From the NCBI RefSeq assembly GCF_008630635.1, contig NZ_CP043869.1, forward strand, positions 3,297,001-3,361,000: 64,000 nt of DNA, read 5' to 3'. The notes under the pieces are model-generated. The model made no database searches, was not told the origin of the DNA, and saw only the letters and a program-made list of their open reading frames with translations. The first letter of the stretch is position 1. Every line of letters starts with the position of its first letter. Both the position numbers and the translations under genes were made by a program. Of this stretch, positions 1-9,623 are shown in pieces. The stretch comes from Neptunomonas concharum. GTDB taxonomy: Bacteria > Pseudomonadota > Gammaproteobacteria > Pseudomonadales > Balneatricaceae.

Positions 1-106
1 CGAAGCCACGCTCAAGTGGCTCGAGAGTCACTTTTGCACGTGTGTTACTGATCTCCTGAACGTCAATGTGACGAGGACTCAGAAACTCATTTACAGAACG
101 CTGCAT
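1..106 (-). CDS. rpoA: RNA polymerase alpha subunit, N-terminal fragment (window edge)
   Basis: Only the first 35 codons are in the window; the gene runs off the left edge. The peptide starts [19 protein letters not shown], the usual beginning of the gammaproteobacterial alpha subunit, which dimerises to seed RNA polymerase assembly and binds UP elements and activators. It lies 26 nt after rpsD, the normal alpha-operon order rpsM-rpsK-rpsD-rpoA-rplQ. The call is secure although the fragment is short. Confidence 0.95.
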   Translation of the reverse strand, partial: MQRSVNEFLSPRHIDVQEISNTRAKVTLEPLERGF

Positions 107-132
107 AGTTCCACCAATCAAGAGTTCATGAA

Positions 133-753
133 TTACTTGGAGTACAGCTCTACGATCAGCTGCTCATTGATGTCAGCAGACAGTTCGCTACGCTCTGGAG
201 CTGAGCGATAAACGCCCTCCATTTTGCCAGCATCAACTGTTACCCACTCAATAGAAGCACGCTGAGAAGCTAGGTCAAGTGCACTTTTAACACGCAATTG
301 ATTCTTAGCTTTTTCACGAACTGCGACCACGTCACCTGCCTGCACTTGGTAGGAAGGAATGTTCACAACCTGACCATTAACAGTGATTTGGCGATGTGAC
401 ACGATCTGACGAGCTTCAGCACGAGTAGAGCCGAATCCCATACGAAACACCACATTATCCAAGCGTCCTTCCAACAGCTGTAACAAGTTCTCACCTGTAG
501 AGCCTGAAAGACGCGCGGCTTCTTTGTAGTAGTTGCGGAACTGACGTTCCAATACACCGTAAATACGACGTACTTTCTGTTTTTCACGCAGCTGTAGACC
601 GTAATCGGACAGACGACCGCGACGAGCGCCGTGAACACCAGGAACAGTTTCAGCTTTACACTTACTGTCCAGTGCACGAACACCGCTCTTCAAGAACAGG
701 TCTGTACCTTCACGGCGTGACAGCTTGCACTTTGGTCCAAGATATCTTGCCAT
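133..753 (-). CDS. rpsD: 30S ribosomal protein S4
   Basis: S4 binds 16S rRNA early in 30S assembly and in E. coli represses the alpha operon by binding its leader. The product is 206 aa, the same length as E. coli S4. It starts [19 protein letters not shown] and contains the S4 RNA-binding domain around residues 95-155 ([20 protein letters not shown] and the following HRQITVNG). It lies 15 nt downstream of rpsK and is co-transcribed with it. Confidence 0.98.
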   Translation of the reverse strand: MARYLGPKCKLSRREGTDLFLKSGVRALDSKCKAETVPGVHGARRGRLSDYGLQLREKQKVRRIYGVLERQFRNYYKEAARLSGSTGENLLQLLEGRLDNVVFRMGFGSTRAEARQIVSHRQITVNGQVVNIPSYQVQAGDVVAVREKAKNQLRVKSALDLASQRASIEWVTVDAGKMEGVYRSAPERSELSADINEQLIVELYSK

Positions 754-768
754 TATACCGTCTCCAGT

Positions 769-1158
769 TTATACACGACGTTTTTTAGGTGGACGACAGC
801 CGTTATGAGGTATCGGCGTGATGTCCGTAATGTTTGTAATTTTGTAGCCGCAACCGTTCAGCGCACGAACTGCCGATTCACGTCCTGGTCCAGGACCTTT
901 TACAAACACGTCGAGGTTTTTCAAACCATATTCCAGGGCTGCCTGACCGGCACGTTCTGCTGCTACCTGAGCTGCGAACGGTGTACTTTTACGAGAACCA
1001 CGGAAGCCTGAACCCCCGGAAGTTGCCCATGAAAGTGCATTACCCTGACGATCGGTAATGGTGATAATAGTATTGTTAAAAGAAGCGTGGATATGAGCTA
1101 ACCCATCCACTACCTGCTTTTTAACTTTTTTACGTGTGCGATTACCTGGCTTAGCCAT
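769..1158 (-). CDS. rpsK: 30S ribosomal protein S11
   Basis: S11 sits on the platform of the 30S subunit near the mRNA exit region. The product is 129 aa, equal to E. coli, with the family signature [20 protein letters not shown] and a basic C-terminus ending PPKKRRV. It is the second gene of the alpha operon, 25 nt after rpsM. Confidence 0.98.
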   Translation of the reverse strand: MAKPGNRTRKKVKKQVVDGLAHIHASFNNTIITITDRQGNALSWATSGGSGFRGSRKSTPFAAQVAAERAGQAALEYGLKNLDVFVKGPGPGRESAVRALNGCGYKITNITDITPIPHNGCRPPKKRRV

Positions 1159-1183
1159 ATTGGAAATTCCTATCGCTTAACAC

Positions 1184-1540
1184 TTATTTACGGATCGGCT
1201 TACGCGGACCTTTACGCGTACGCGCGTTGGTCTTACTACGCTGCCCACGAACCGGCAAATTACGGCGGTGACGAATACCACGGAAACAACCGAGGTCCAT
1301 GAGACGTTTGATGCTCATGGAAACCTCACGACGGAGGTCACCTTCAACTGTAAACTTGCCAACTTCACCACGAACTACATCGAGTTGCTCATCGCTTAAC
1401 TCGGAAATCTTTGTAACTTCAGCAATGCCAGAAGCTTCACAGATTTTCTTTGCAGTTGTGCGGCCAATCCCATAAATGTAAGTTAGAGAAATAACCGCAT
1501 GCTTATTGTCAGGAATATTGACGCCAGCTATACGGGCCAT
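1184..1540 (-). CDS. rpsM: 30S ribosomal protein S13
   Basis: S13 is a 30S head protein that contacts the P-site tRNA and the 50S subunit. The product is 118 aa, starting [19 protein letters not shown], with the H2TH-like core and the basic tail motif [20 protein letters not shown]. As the first gene after a clear promoter at 1607-1635 it marks the start of the alpha transcription unit. Confidence 0.98.
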   Translation of the reverse strand: MARIAGVNIPDNKHAVISLTYIYGIGRTTAKKICEASGIAEVTKISELSDEQLDVVRGEVGKFTVEGDLRREVSMSIKRLMDLGCFRGIRHRRNLPVRGQRSKTNARTRKGPRKPIRK

Positions 1541-1606
1541 TCAACTTACTCCATTCAAATGCGTCACAGACGCAAGTATCTATAATATGTTCATAGAAGG
1601 CGCGCA

Positions 1607-1635
1607 ATTATACGCCTTGATTAAAAATAAATCAA
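1607..1635 (-). promoter_or_regulatory. Alpha operon promoter
   Basis: Read on the minus strand, a TTGATT -35 element (1630-1635) and a perfect TATAAT -10 element (1607-1612) are separated by 17 bp. The predicted start near 1600 begins in a TGCGCGCC discriminator and leaves a leader of about 60 nt before rpsM. The -35 lies in the right arm of a 9-bp inverted repeat (1614-1622 with 1630-1638). The leader also contains a small GCGTC/GACGC hairpin at 1561-1573. In E. coli the equivalent leader is the S4 translational operator; whether this shorter one folds likewise is not established. Confidence 0.75.
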
Positions 1636-1666
1636 GGCCCGCACCCTCTACTCCCTTGCCAGGTGA

Positions 1667-1783
1667 TTAACCCTGACGCTGCTTATGGCGGGGTTCCACC
1701 TTGCAGATCACGCGCACGGAACCGTTGCGACGTACAATCTTGCAGTTACGGCAAATCTTTTTAACAGACGCGCGTACCTTCAT
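1667..1783 (-). CDS. rpmJ: 50S ribosomal protein L36 (zinc-ribbon form)
   Basis: This 38-codon ORF encodes a protein starting [17 protein letters not shown] and ending EPRHKQRQG. It matches E. coli L36 in length and carries the CxxC...C...H zinc-ribbon pattern. L36 binds 23S rRNA helices in the 50S subunit. It follows secY by 18 nt and is the last gene of the spc operon. The gap to rpsM (1541-1666) holds the alpha promoter. Confidence 0.95.
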   Translation of the reverse strand: MKVRASVKKICRNCKIVRRNGSVRVICKVEPRHKQRQG

Positions 1784-1801
1784 GATCCACTCCTGAGGGG
1801 T

Positions 1802-3130
1802 TTAGCGCAGCAAACCTGCACCACCACCTTTGAGATTTGATTTTTTCATCAGGGACTCATATTGGTGAGACATCAAATGTGACTGCACCTGAGCCATAAA
1901 GTCCATTACAACGACTACTACGATCAGCAACGAAGTGCCACCGAAGTAAAAGGGTACATTCCATGCTACAACCAAAAATTGAGGCATAAGAGAGACCGCT
2001 GTAATGTAAAGCGCGCCAAACAAGGTCAAGCGGCCCAACACTGAGTCGATATAACGGGCAGATTGCTCACCCGGGCGAATTCCCGGTATAAAAGCACCTG
2101 ACTTCTTCAAGTTGTCTGCCACTTCCCGAGGATTAAACATAATCGCCGTATAGAAGTAACAGAAAAACACGATACATACTGCAAACAAAATGATGTAGAG
2201 CGGCTGCCCTGGGCCTAAAGCCAAGGCAACATCTTGCAACCATTCCATCCCCTCAGTCTGGCCAAACCACTGACCAACTGATGCAGGGAAAAGCAATATA
2301 CTCGATGCGAAAATAGGCGGAATAACACCTGCCATATTAACCTTCAGTGGCAGATGGCTAGTCTGTGCTGCGAAAACCTGACGCCCTTGCTGTCGTTTAG
2401 CATAGTTAATGGTAATGCGGCGTTGACCACGCTCCATAAACACAACAAACCCAACCGTTGCTACCGCCAATACAGCAATAGCAAGAAGCGCAAGAATATT
2501 CAGATCCCCTTGACGAGCAGACTCAAAAGACTGCCCGATAGCACTTGGAAGACCAGCAACAATACCAGCAAAGATCAGAATGGATATACCATTGCCAATA
2601 CCACGCTCGGTAACCTGCTCCCCTAACCACATCAGGAAAACAGCCCCAGCTACTAATGTTACTACTGCAACAAAATAGAAGCTTGCGCCAGCCGTAAATG
2701 CCACACCTTGGTTTGCAAGTCCGACCGCCATACCAAATGACTGAACGGTTGCTAATACCACAGTACCATAACGGGTATATTGGTTAATCTTACGACGACC
2801 TGCTTCACCTTCTTTCTTCAGCTGTTCGAGCTGCGGGCTGACCACGGTCATCAACTGCATAATAATAGAGGCAGAGATGTATGGCATGATACCTAGCGCA
2901 AGAATACTCATGCGCTCCAAAGCACCACCCGAGAACATATTGAAGAGACTTAGGATCGTCCCTTGATTCTGATCGAACAACGCGGCCAGACGATCAGGGT
3001 TTATCCCAGGCACAGGAATATGTGCGCCGATACGATAAACGATGATTGCCAGTAAAACAAAACGCAGACGAGACCAAAGCTCACCTAAACCGTTCTGCAT
3101 GCCTGCTGGTATTGATCCTTTTTTAGCCAT
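1802..3130 (-). CDS. secY: Protein translocase subunit SecY
   Basis: SecY is the pore-forming subunit of the inner-membrane SecYEG translocon. The product is 442 aa (443 in E. coli) with ten predicted membrane spans. Conserved signatures include [20 protein letters not shown] (plug/TM2 region), [20 protein letters not shown] before TM8-9 and [19 protein letters not shown] near the C-terminus. It abuts rplO with no spacer, so translation is probably coupled. The gene for its partner SecE is at 28561-28929. Confidence 0.98.
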   Translation of the reverse strand: MAKKGSIPAGMQNGLGELWSRLRFVLLAIIVYRIGAHIPVPGINPDRLAALFDQNQGTILSLFNMFSGGALERMSILALGIMPYISASIIMQLMTVVSPQLEQLKKEGEAGRRKINQYTRYGTVVLATVQSFGMAVGLANQGVAFTAGASFYFVAVVTLVAGAVFLMWLGEQVTERGIGNGISILIFAGIVAGLPSAIGQSFESARQGDLNILALLAIAVLAVATVGFVVFMERGQRRITINYAKRQQGRQVFAAQTSHLPLKVNMAGVIPPIFASSILLFPASVGQWFGQTEGMEWLQDVALALGPGQPLYIILFAVCIVFFCYFYTAIMFNPREVADNLKKSGAFIPGIRPGEQSARYIDSVLGRLTLFGALYITAVSLMPQFLVVAWNVPFYFGGTSLLIVVVVVMDFMAQVQSHLMSHQYESLMKKSNLKGGGAGLLR

Positions 3131-3565
3131 TTACGCCTCGATTTTGCCGCCTGCAGCTTCGATTGCAGACTGAGCACCTTTAGTCACTTTAAGACCTTTG
3201 ATGTTCACTGCTTTCTTGATCTCACCTGACAGTATGACTTTAGCAGTCTTAATCTCTTCAGAGATGATATCAGCTGCTTTCAGTGCTGCCAGATCGATAA
3301 CTTCTGCACTTATACCGTTCAATTCGTTCAGACGAATTTCAGCAGCATAACGTGCCTTACGGGATGTGAAGCCGAACTTAGGCAGACGACGCTGCAACGG
3401 CATCTGACCGCCTTCAAAACCCGGTTTAACAGAACCGCCTGAGCGGGACTTCTGACCCTTATGACCTCGACCGCCAGTCTTACCAAGACCTGAACCAATA
3501 CCGCGACCAACGCGCTTAGGAGCAGGTTTTGAACCAGCAGCTGGGCTGAGAGTGTTCAGACGCAT
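3131..3565 (-). CDS. rplO: 50S ribosomal protein L15
   Basis: L15 is a late-assembly 50S protein with a long basic N-terminal extension. The product is 144 aa, starting [20 protein letters not shown], followed by the glycine/arginine-rich RNA-binding stretch ([17 protein letters not shown]) and a folded C-terminal half. Length equals the E. coli protein. It lies 14 nt after rpmD in the spc operon. Confidence 0.98.
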   Translation of the reverse strand: MRLNTLSPAAGSKPAPKRVGRGIGSGLGKTGGRGHKGQKSRSGGSVKPGFEGGQMPLQRRLPKFGFTSRKARYAAEIRLNELNGISAEVIDLAALKAADIISEEIKTAKVILSGEIKKAVNIKGLKVTKGAQSAIEAAGGKIEA

Positions 3566-3579
3566 ATGACGAACTCCTC

Positions 3580-3762
3580 TTACTCGCCTACTACATTAAC
3601 CATGTAGTAAACTTTATTGATCATACCGCGAACAGCTGGAGTATCTTCCAACTCAACAGTATGCCCGATACGACGCAGACCGAGACCCTTAACACATAAT
3701 TTGTGTTTTGGTAGAGTAGCGATTGGGCTGCGGACCAGTGTAACTTTTAAAGTCTTAGCCAT
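3580..3762 (-). CDS. rpmD: 50S ribosomal protein L30
   Basis: A 60-aa protein starting [20 protein letters not shown] with the L30 signature [21 protein letters not shown]30 is a small 50S protein found in only part of the bacteria; its position between rpsE and rplO is standard. It is separated from rpsE by only 3 nt. Confidence 0.97.
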   Translation of the reverse strand: MAKTLKVTLVRSPIATLPKHKLCVKGLGLRRIGHTVELEDTPAVRGMINKVYYMVNVVGE

Positions 3763-3765
3763 ATC

Positions 3766-4266
3766 CTACCCCAGAATCTCTTCTACAGTTTTACCACGCT
3801 TAGCGGCAACATCTTCAGGAGAGCGCATCTGCTGCAAACCTTTAACTGTTGCACGAACAACGTTAACTGGGTTTGTAGAGCCGTAGCACTTAGCCAGTAC
3901 GTTGTGTACGCCAGCGATTTCAAGAACAGAACGCATCGCACCACCGGCGATAACACCTGTACCCTGAGAAGCGGGCTGCATGTAAACTCTTGATGCACCG
4001 TGACGAGCTTTAACTGGATACTGTAAAGTATCACCGTTTAACTCAACACGAATCATGTTACGACGTGCTTGTTCCATTGCCTTCTGAATTGCAACAGGTA
4101 CTTCACGTGCTTTACCACGGCCAAAGCCAACACGACCTTTACCATCACCTACTACAGTTAATGCTGTAAAAGCAAAAATGCGACCGCCCTTAACTACCTT
4201 GGCTACGCGATTTACCTGAACCAGCTTTTCCTGTAGTTCACCATCTTTTTGTTCGTGATTTGACAT
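3766..4266 (-). CDS. rpsE: 30S ribosomal protein S5
   Basis: S5 lies at the back of the 30S subunit and contributes to decoding accuracy and mRNA unwinding. Two ATG codons are adjacent. The second (4266) is chosen because its spacing from the GGGG Shine-Dalgarno is better and because [15 protein letters not shown] then aligns end to end with E. coli S5; this gives 166 aa. The S5 signature [20 protein letters not shown] and the motif [13 protein letters not shown] are present. Confidence 0.97.
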   Translation of the reverse strand: MSNHEQKDGELQEKLVQVNRVAKVVKGGRIFAFTALTVVGDGKGRVGFGRGKAREVPVAIQKAMEQARRNMIRVELNGDTLQYPVKARHGASRVYMQPASQGTGVIAGGAMRSVLEIAGVHNVLAKCYGSTNPVNVVRATVKGLQQMRSPEDVAAKRGKTVEEILG

Positions 4267-4277
4267 CATCGACCCCT

Positions 4278-4628
4278 TTAGAATTCCAGGCCGCCTTCAC
4301 GGGCTGCGTCAGCCAGCGCTTTTACACGACCATGGAATTTGAATCCAGATCGGTCAAAAGCAACCTTTGTGATACCTGCTTCTTTAGCACGCTCAGCGAT
4401 CAGTACACCTACTTTAGCCGCCGCATCGACGTTTCCAGTAGAGCCTTCACGCAATGCCTGTTCAACTGTAGATGCAGAAGCCAAAACCTGACTACCATCT
4501 GCAGAGATGAGCTGAGCATAAATATGACGTGGTGTGCGATTTACGCACAAACGTGTTGCGCCCAGTTCACGCATTTTCAGGCGAGCACGGCGTGAGCGAC
4601 GAATACGAGCTTGTTTCTTAGCGTTCAT
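4278..4628 (-). CDS. rplR: 50S ribosomal protein L18
   Basis: L18 binds 5S rRNA in the central protuberance of the 50S subunit. The product is 116 aa, starting [19 protein letters not shown], a very basic N-terminus followed by [20 protein letters not shown] and ending [17 protein letters not shown]. It lies in the spc operon 9 nt after rplF. Confidence 0.98.
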   Translation of the reverse strand: MNAKKQARIRRSRRARLKMRELGATRLCVNRTPRHIYAQLISADGSQVLASASTVEQALREGSTGNVDAAAKVGVLIAERAKEAGITKVAFDRSGFKFHGRVKALADAAREGGLEF

Positions 4629-4637
4629 AACCCTGCC

Positions 4638-5171
4638 TTACTTCTTCTTAGCCTCTTTACGACGAACATATTCGTCAGCATAGCGTACACCCTTACCTTT
4701 ATAAGGCTCTGGCGGACGGAATGCGCGAACTTCTGCTGCTACTTGCCCAACACGCTGCTTATCAGCACCACGGATAACGATTGTGGTTTGGTTAGGGGTT
4801 TCAGCTGTTACGCCTTCAGGCAATTCATAATCGATAGGGTGAGAGAAACCCAAAGTCAGGCCCAAAGTAGAACCTTTAGCTGCAGCACGATAACCTACAC
4901 CTTGCAGCAACAATGTTTTCTCAAAGCCCTGGTTGACACCAACGACCATGTTATTAACAAGCGAACGGGCAGTACCAGACATAGAGCGTGCGATTTTAGA
5001 GCCATCGCGCGCAGCAAAAGTCACTTCAGTACCTTCCTGCTTAATCTCAACAGAAGAGTGCAGCTCCATAGAAAGCTGACCGTTCTTACCTTTTACGCTG
5101 ACAGACTGACCATCCAGCTTCAGCTCAACACCTGCAGGTAGTACTACGGGATTTTTTGCAATACGTGACAT
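4638..5171 (-). CDS. rplF: 50S ribosomal protein L6
   Basis: L6 binds near the sarcin-ricin loop and the factor-binding site of the 50S subunit. The reading frame is open 21 codons further upstream, but [17 protein letters not shown] at 5171 is the family start, follows a GGGG Shine-Dalgarno and gives 177 aa, exactly the E. coli length. The duplicated L6 fold ends with [20 protein letters not shown]. Confidence 0.98.
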   Translation of the reverse strand: MSRIAKNPVVLPAGVELKLDGQSVSVKGKNGQLSMELHSSVEIKQEGTEVTFAARDGSKIARSMSGTARSLVNNMVVGVNQGFEKTLLLQGVGYRAAAKGSTLGLTLGFSHPIDYELPEGVTAETPNQTTIVIRGADKQRVGQVAAEVRAFRPPEPYKGKGVRYADEYVRRKEAKKK

Positions 5172-5181
5172 TGTAATCCCC

Positions 5182-5574
5182 TTAGAATACCGTACAGATG
5201 ACTTCGCCGCCGATACCAGCAGCGCGCGCAGCACGATCCGTCATAACACCCTTAGATGTCGACACAATCGCAACACCCAGACCAGCAGAAACAGTTGGCA
5301 GGTCACCCTTGCCTCTGTAAATGCGCAGACCTGGACGGCTTACACGTTTAATCTCTTCAATAACCGGCTTTCCATCGAAATATTTCAGCTCGACTGTCAA
5401 CAACGGCTTAGCATCACCTTCTACAGCATAGTCAGTAATGTAACCTTCGTTTTTCAGTACTTCAGCAACTGAAACTTTCATTTTGGAAGACGGCATGGAT
5501 ACAGCTGTTTTTTCAGCCATATGACCGTTACGGATACGGGTAAACATATCCGCTAAAGTATCTTGCATGCTCAT
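5182..5574 (-). CDS. rpsH: 30S ribosomal protein S8
   Basis: S8 binds the central domain of 16S rRNA and in E. coli is the autogenous translational repressor of the spc operon. The product is 130 aa, starting [19 protein letters not shown] and ending with the S8 signature [20 protein letters not shown]. An 83-nt spacer containing a stem-loop separates it from rpsN. Confidence 0.98.
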   Translation of the reverse strand: MSMQDTLADMFTRIRNGHMAEKTAVSMPSSKMKVSVAEVLKNEGYITDYAVEGDAKPLLTVELKYFDGKPVIEEIKRVSRPGLRIYRGKGDLPTVSAGLGVAIVSTSKGVMTDRAARAAGIGGEVICTVF

Positions 5575-5597
5575 GCGTTTTACTTCCTCAAATGTGC

Positions 5598-5638
5598 AGC
5601 ACGATGCGGTAGCAGAATACTGCCCTGACCATCGTGCT
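5598..5638 (-). promoter_or_regulatory. Structured spacer between rpsN and rpsH
   Basis: The 83-nt gap contains a perfect 9-bp inverted repeat (5598-5606 with 5630-5638) enclosing a second, shorter wobble stem (GGCAG with CTACC on the minus strand). There is no U-tract, so it is not a typical terminator. Its place just before the S8 gene makes an S8-binding or mRNA-processing element possible, but this is inference only. Confidence 0.45.
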
Positions 5639-5657
5639 TACCGTTTAACAAACTGTC

Positions 5658-5963
5658 TTACCAGCTTGCCTTCTTCAAACCAGGAACGTCACCGCGCATT
5701 GCCGCTTCACGAAGCTTGTTACGACACAGACCGAACTTGCGGTAAACCGCATGAGGACGACCGGTCAACTGGCAACGACGCTGTTGACGAACTGGGTTAG
5801 CATCACGCGGCAATTTCTGCAGCGCAACCTGTGCATCCCAACGCTGCTCATCAGAGCTCGCTGGATTTTTAATAATAGCCTTTAGCTGAGCGCGCTTTTC
5901 AGCATACTTAGCAACTGCTTTGGTGCGCTTATCTTCACGCGCTTTCATAGATGACTTAGCCAT
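5658..5963 (-). CDS. rpsN: 30S ribosomal protein S14
   Basis: S14 is a 30S head protein. The product is the long, zinc-free form of 101 aa, starting [20 protein letters not shown]. The C-terminal half has the family motif [20 protein letters not shown] and the ending [13 protein letters not shown]. The cysteines present do not form the four-Cys ribbon of the short paralogue. Confidence 0.98.
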   Translation of the reverse strand: MAKSSMKAREDKRTKAVAKYAEKRAQLKAIIKNPASSDEQRWDAQVALQKLPRDANPVRQQRRCQLTGRPHAVYRKFGLCRNKLREAAMRGDVPGLKKASW

Positions 5964-5976
5964 ATCTCACCCTACC

Positions 5977-6516
5977 TCACTTTTTGAACGGGAAGTTTAG
6001 GGCAGCCAACAGGGCACGACCCTCGTCGTTTGTCTTAGCAGTTGTCGTGATCGTAATATCCAGACCACGCAATTTATCCACTTTATCGTATTCGATTTCA
6101 GGGAAAATAATCTGCTCTTTAACACCCATGCTATAGTTGCCACGACCGTCAAAAGATTTTGGGTTAAGACCACGGAAGTCACGAATACGTGGAATAGAAA
6201 CGTCAACAAGACGGTCTAGAAACTCCCACATACGTTCGCCACGTAGTGTTACTTTACAACCAATTGGCCAACCTTCACGTACCTTAAAGCCTGCAATTGA
6301 CTTGCGAGCCAAAGTAACAACCGGTTTCTGACCAGCAATCGCAGTTAAATCACGCACAGCGTATTCTAGCTGCTTTTTGTCGCCCAGAGCTTCACCAACA
6401 CCCATATTCAAGGTAATTTTAGTAACACGAGGCACAGCCATAATATTTGGGCTATTCAGCTCTTCTTTGAGCTGCTGCTTTACTTCGTTAGCGTACAACG
6501 CTTTCAATCTTGACAT
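5977..6516 (-). CDS. rplE: 50S ribosomal protein L5
   Basis: L5 binds 5S rRNA and forms an inter-subunit bridge to S13. The product is 179 aa, equal to E. coli, with the signature [20 protein letters not shown] and the region [20 protein letters not shown]. It follows rplX by 11 nt with a GGAG ribosome-binding site. Confidence 0.98.
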   Translation of the reverse strand: MSRLKALYANEVKQQLKEELNSPNIMAVPRVTKITLNMGVGEALGDKKQLEYAVRDLTAIAGQKPVVTLARKSIAGFKVREGWPIGCKVTLRGERMWEFLDRLVDVSIPRIRDFRGLNPKSFDGRGNYSMGVKEQIIFPEIEYDKVDKLRGLDITITTTAKTNDEGRALLAALNFPFKK

Positions 6517-6527
6517 AGCTCTGCTCC

Positions 6528-6845
6528 TTATTTAGCGACGACTTCGCCGTTAGATTTGAAGAAGCGAACTTTTGTGCCATCTTCAAGCGTCTTGAAGCCA
6601 ACACGATCACCCTTACCGGTAGCAGGGTTGAAGATCGCAACGTTAGAAGTAGCAATACCTGCTTCTTTCTCAACGATACCACCCGGCTTACCCAACATAG
6701 GGTTAGGCTTGGTGTGTTTTTTCACCATATTGATGCCGGAAACGATCAAACGATCATCCTTCAATACACGCAGAACCTTCCCACGCTTGCCTTTATCTTT
6801 ACCAGCGATGACGATCACTTCGTCGTCACGTTTAATTTTACGCAT
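6528..6845 (-). CDS. rplX: 50S ribosomal protein L24
   Basis: L24 is an assembly-initiating 50S protein near the exit tunnel. The product is 105 aa with a KOW motif near the N-terminus ([20 protein letters not shown]). The downstream residues [20 protein letters not shown] are typical of the family. It is separated from rplN by an unusually long spacer of 100 nt that carries a strong hairpin. Confidence 0.98.
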   Translation of the reverse strand: MRKIKRDDEVIVIAGKDKGKRGKVLRVLKDDRLIVSGINMVKKHTKPNPMLGKPGGIVEKEAGIATSNVAIFNPATGKGDRVGFKTLEDGTKVRFFKSNGEVVAK

Positions 6846-6883
6846 GTTATACCTTTATCGCTTCCTACTACCTTCTCATGCTG

Positions 6884-6916
6884 AAAAACGCCAAACCCTT
6901 TCGGGAGTGGCGTTTT
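6884..6916 (-). promoter_or_regulatory. Terminator-like hairpin between rplN and rplX
   Basis: On the minus strand a 9-bp stem (AAAACGCCA with TGGCGTTTT) encloses a 2x2 internal loop, a CCC/GGG helix and a GAAA tetraloop. The right arm runs into five T residues (6884-6888). It lies within a 100-nt spacer where E. coli has only about ten nucleotides. It could be an attenuator, an mRNA-processing site or a protein-binding element of the spc operon; the sequence does not decide between these. Confidence 0.6.
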
Positions 6917-6945
6917 CGAAGACAAAATTCAATAAGAATAAGGTC

Positions 6946-7314
6946 TTACAGCACTTCAGGCGCCAGGGAAATGATTTTCATGAACTTCTCTGAGCGAAGT
7001 TCACGCGTTACTGGGCCAAAAATACGAGTTCCCATTGGGGCGTCGTTAGCGTTCAGTAGTACCGCAGAGTTTGTATCAAAGCGGATTACAGAACCGTCTG
7101 GACGACGCACACCTTTACGGGTGCGTACTACAACAGCCTTAAGAACCTGACCTTTCTTAACCTTACCGCGAGGAATTGCTTCTTTCACAGTAACTTTAAT
7201 AATGTCACCGATACCTGCGTAACGGCGGTGTGAACCACCCAGGACCTTAATACACTGCACTCGCTTAGCGCCGCTGTTATCAGCAACATCAAGCATCGAT
7301 TCAGTTTGAATCAT
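6946..7314 (-). CDS. rplN: 50S ribosomal protein L14
   Basis: L14 contacts 16S rRNA at the subunit interface and is the binding site of the silencing factor RsfS. The product is 122 aa (123 in E. coli), starting [20 protein letters not shown], followed by [20 protein letters not shown] and ending [11 protein letters not shown]. It is the first gene of the spc operon. Confidence 0.98.
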   Translation of the reverse strand: MIQTESMLDVADNSGAKRVQCIKVLGGSHRRYAGIGDIIKVTVKEAIPRGKVKKGQVLKAVVVRTRKGVRRPDGSVIRFDTNSAVLLNANDAPMGTRIFGPVTRELRSEKFMKIISLAPEVL

Positions 7315-7338
7315 GGTCTACTCCAAAACTATGTTAGC

Positions 7339-7361
7339 TGCCCGTCATAATCTGACGGGCA
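7339..7361 (-). repeat. Hairpin in the spc leader
   Basis: A perfect 9-bp inverted repeat (TGCCCGTCA with TGACGGGCA, 5-nt loop) lies in the 77-nt spacer between rpsQ and rplN. It is downstream of the spc promoter, so it would be part of the spc mRNA leader. No U-tract follows it on the minus strand, so a leader or stability element is more likely than a terminator. Confidence 0.6.
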
Positions 7362-7388
7362 AACCGTCAAAATGGAGCGAAGGCGCGT

Positions 7389-7417
7389 ATTCTACACCTT
7401 CGCAGCGCGCTCATCAA
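7389..7417 (-). promoter_or_regulatory. spc operon promoter overlapping the rpsQ stop codon
   Basis: Minus-strand -35 TTGATG (7412-7417) and -10 TAGAAT (7389-7394) are 17 bp apart. The first three bases of the -10 box are the TAG stop codon of rpsQ. The discriminator is ACGCGCC. E. coli also has its spc promoter between rpsQ and rplN. Confidence 0.7.
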
Positions 7418-7655
7418 TACTTACAAGCGCCCATGTTTTACTCTTGGAGTAAGGACGGGTTTCTTCTACTGTAACAAGATCCCCGATGTGGCACTCATTC
7501 TTTTCATCGTGAGCATGCAATTTGGAGGAGCGCGTCATAAACTTACCGTAAATCGGATGTTTCTCTTTACGCTCAACCAGAACTGTAATGGTTTTATCCA
7601 TTTTGTCACTGACCACACGGCCAGTTACAGTCCGAGTACGTTTTTCCGCGCTCAT
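7392..7655 (-). CDS. rpsQ: 30S ribosomal protein S17
   Basis: S17 is an OB-fold primary binder of 16S rRNA. The product is 87 aa, starting [20 protein letters not shown], with the motif [20 protein letters not shown] and the region [20 protein letters not shown]. It overlaps rpmC by 4 nt (ATGA) and is the last gene of the S10 operon. Confidence 0.98.
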   Translation of the reverse strand: MSAEKRTRTVTGRVVSDKMDKTITVLVERKEKHPIYGKFMTRSSKLHAHDEKNECHIGDLVTVEETRPYSKSKTWALVSIDERAAKV

Positions 7656-7846
7656 TTTTCACCTGCCTTAATATTCAGTACTGTCTTAACGCGAGCAATA
7701 TCGCGACGAACCTGGCCCAGGAGGTGAGTCTGCGCCAGCTGACCAGTTGCTTTCTGCATACGCAGATTGAACTGGTCTTTCAGAAGACCCAACAGCACCT
7801 GCTGAAGCTCTTCGGAAGATTTTTCACGCAGTTCATTAGCTTTCAT
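7652..7846 (-). CDS. rpmC: 50S ribosomal protein L29
   Basis: L29 is a small helical hairpin protein by the exit tunnel, part of the docking site for trigger factor and SRP. The product is 64 aa, starting [20 protein letters not shown] and containing [17 protein letters not shown] and [11 protein letters not shown]. It overlaps rplP by one base (TAATG) and rpsQ by four. Confidence 0.98.
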   Translation of the reverse strand: MKANELREKSSEELQQVLLGLLKDQFNLRMQKATGQLAQTHLLGQVRRDIARVKTVLNIKAGEK

Positions 7847-8259
7847 TACATCACCGTCCGTTTGACAATGGTTGTAGACACAGGCAGCTTAGCAGCGGCA
7901 AGATTGAATGCCTCAGTCATCAGATCTTCTGGCACACCGCTCATTTCGAACAGTACGCGACCTGGCTGAATCTGCGCTACCCAGTACTCCACGTTACCTT
8001 TACCTTTACCCATACGCACTTCTAGCGGCTTGGTAGTAATTGGCTTATCTGGAAAGATACGAATCCAAATTTTACCACCACGCTTTACGTGACGAGTCAT
8101 GGTACGACGTGCAGCTTCGATCTGACGCGCGGTAATGCGTCCGCGACCAGTGGCTTTTAGACCATACTCGCCAAAGCTCACTTTACTGCCGCGCTGTGCA
8201 AGGCCGCGGTTGCGACCTTTCATTACCTTGCGGTATTTCAGTCGTTTTGGTTGCAGCAT
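7846..8259 (-). CDS. rplP: 50S ribosomal protein L16
   Basis: L16 organises the A-site region and the central protuberance of the 50S subunit. The product is 137 aa, starting [20 protein letters not shown], followed by [20 protein letters not shown] and the motif [20 protein letters not shown]. Arg81 of E. coli, the YcfD hydroxylation site, lies in this conserved region, but no modification can be inferred here. Confidence 0.98.
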   Translation of the reverse strand: MLQPKRLKYRKVMKGRNRGLAQRGSKVSFGEYGLKATGRGRITARQIEAARRTMTRHVKRGGKIWIRIFPDKPITTKPLEVRMGKGKGNVEYWVAQIQPGRVLFEMSGVPEDLMTEAFNLAAAKLPVSTTIVKRTVM

Positions 8260-8270
8260 TGACGTTTACC

Positions 8271-8957
8271 TCACTTAGAACCTTTCTTCTTAGGTGGATT
8301 TTTCTTCTCAGCGCGTACCTGCTCGATACCACCAAGAACCTCACCTTTGAAGATCCAGACTTTAACGCCAATCACACCATAAGTAGTGTGCGCCTCATAA
8401 GTAGCATAATCGATATCTGCACGAAGCGTATGCAAAGGTACACGACCTTCACGATACCACTCAGAACGAGCAATCTCAGCGCCACCCAAACGACCACTAA
8501 CCTGGATCTTGATGCCTTTAGCACCCAGACGCATAGCATTTTGAACCGCACGCTTCATAGCACGACGGAACATAACACGACGCTCTAGCTGGCTAGCAAC
8601 GCTCTGCGCTACCAACATACCATCAAGCTCAGGTTTGCGAATCTCTTCGATGTTGATGTGAACTGGCACACCCATCATGTCGGAAACAGCATTACGCAGT
8701 TTCTCAACATCTTCACCTTTCTTACCGATAACGATACCGGGGCGAGCAGTAAAGATTGTGATTTTTGCATTCTGTGCAGGACGCTCGATCTCGATGCGGC
8801 TGACAGATGCATTTTTCAACTGACCTTCAAGATACTCACGCACCTTAAGATCATTTAACAACTTGCTTGCGTACTCAGACTTGTCCGCATACCACACAGA
8901 GGTGTGATCTTTAACGATTCCAAGTCGAATACCGGTCGGATGTATTTTCTGACCCAT
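8271..8957 (-). CDS. rpsC: 30S ribosomal protein S3
   Basis: S3 forms the mRNA entry pore with S4 and S5 and has helicase function there. The family start [20 protein letters not shown] at 8957, behind an AGGAGAG ribosome-binding site, is preferred over an in-frame ATG six codons upstream. This gives 228 aa (E. coli 233). The KH domain ([14 protein letters not shown]) and the C-terminal S3 domain ([20 protein letters not shown]) are clear. Confidence 0.98.
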   Translation of the reverse strand: MGQKIHPTGIRLGIVKDHTSVWYADKSEYASKLLNDLKVREYLEGQLKNASVSRIEIERPAQNAKITIFTARPGIVIGKKGEDVEKLRNAVSDMMGVPVHINIEEIRKPELDGMLVAQSVASQLERRVMFRRAMKRAVQNAMRLGAKGIKIQVSGRLGGAEIARSEWYREGRVPLHTLRADIDYATYEAHTTYGVIGVKVWIFKGEVLGGIEQVRAEKKNPPKKKGSK

Positions 8958-8981
8958 AACGAACTCTCCTAGCACTCAGCC

Positions 8982-9311
8982 TTAGTCGGACACCTTAACG
9001 GTGATATGGGAGTTGCGCTTCAGGATGCGATCTGCGCGACCCTTTGCACGTGGCTTGATGCGCTTCATAGTCATTGCCTCATCTACAAAGATGGTTGACA
9101 CGAAAAGCTCATCTACATCTGCTCCTTCATTGTGCTCAGCGTTTGCAATAGCAGACTCAAGCACTTTCTTGACCAGATCAGCCCCTTTTTTCGGGCTGAA
9201 AGCTAAGATATTCAAAGCTTCACCCACCGACTTACCGCGAATCTGATCAGCAACTAAGCGCGCCTTCTGGGCAGAAATGCGGGCGCCTTTTAATTTAGCA
9301 GCGACTTCCAT
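8982..9311 (-). CDS. rplV: 50S ribosomal protein L22
   Basis: L22 extends a beta-hairpin into the exit tunnel. Two adjacent ATGs are present; the second gives [20 protein letters not shown], aligning with E. coli L22 and placing the GGGG Shine-Dalgarno 7 nt away. The product is then 109 aa. The tunnel-loop region reads [19 protein letters not shown] with no visible deletion. Confidence 0.97.
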   Translation of the reverse strand: MEVAAKLKGARISAQKARLVADQIRGKSVGEALNILAFSPKKGADLVKKVLESAIANAEHNEGADVDELFVSTIFVDEAMTMKRIKPRAKGRADRILKRNSHITVKVSD

Positions 9312-9325
9312 CATTTATCCCCTTA

Positions 9326-9604
9326 TTAACGCTTCTTAGCCTTCTTATCCGCAGCATGACCACGATAAGTACGTGTAGCAGCGAATTCGCCCAGTTTGTG
9401 GCCAACCATGTCTTCAGTAACGAAGACTGGAACGTGCTGGCGGCCGTTATGAACTGCAATCGTCAACCCTACAAAGTGAGGGAAGATAGTAGAACGACGA
9501 GACCAAGTCTTAATTGGTTTACGATCGCTCTTCTCAATTGCAGCTTCTACCTTCTTCAACAGGTGAAGGTCGATAAATGGACCTTTCTTCAGTGAACGTG
9601 GCAC
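9326..9604 (-). CDS. rpsS: 30S ribosomal protein S19
   Basis: S19 pairs with S13 in the 30S head and bridges to the 50S. The product is 92 aa, starting [20 protein letters not shown], with the signature [20 protein letters not shown] and [20 protein letters not shown]. Length equals E. coli S19. Confidence 0.98.
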   Translation of the reverse strand: MPRSLKKGPFIDLHLLKKVEAAIEKSDRKPIKTWSRRSTIFPHFVGLTIAVHNGRQHVPVFVTEDMVGHKLGEFAATRTYRGHAADKKAKKR

Positions 9605-9623
9605 AGCTGTATCCTCAAATTAG

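Noticed and set aside
8196..8588. Plus-strand 130-codon ORF opposite rplP/rpsC
   Set aside because: It lies entirely antisense to ribosomal-protein genes and shows no protein family features.
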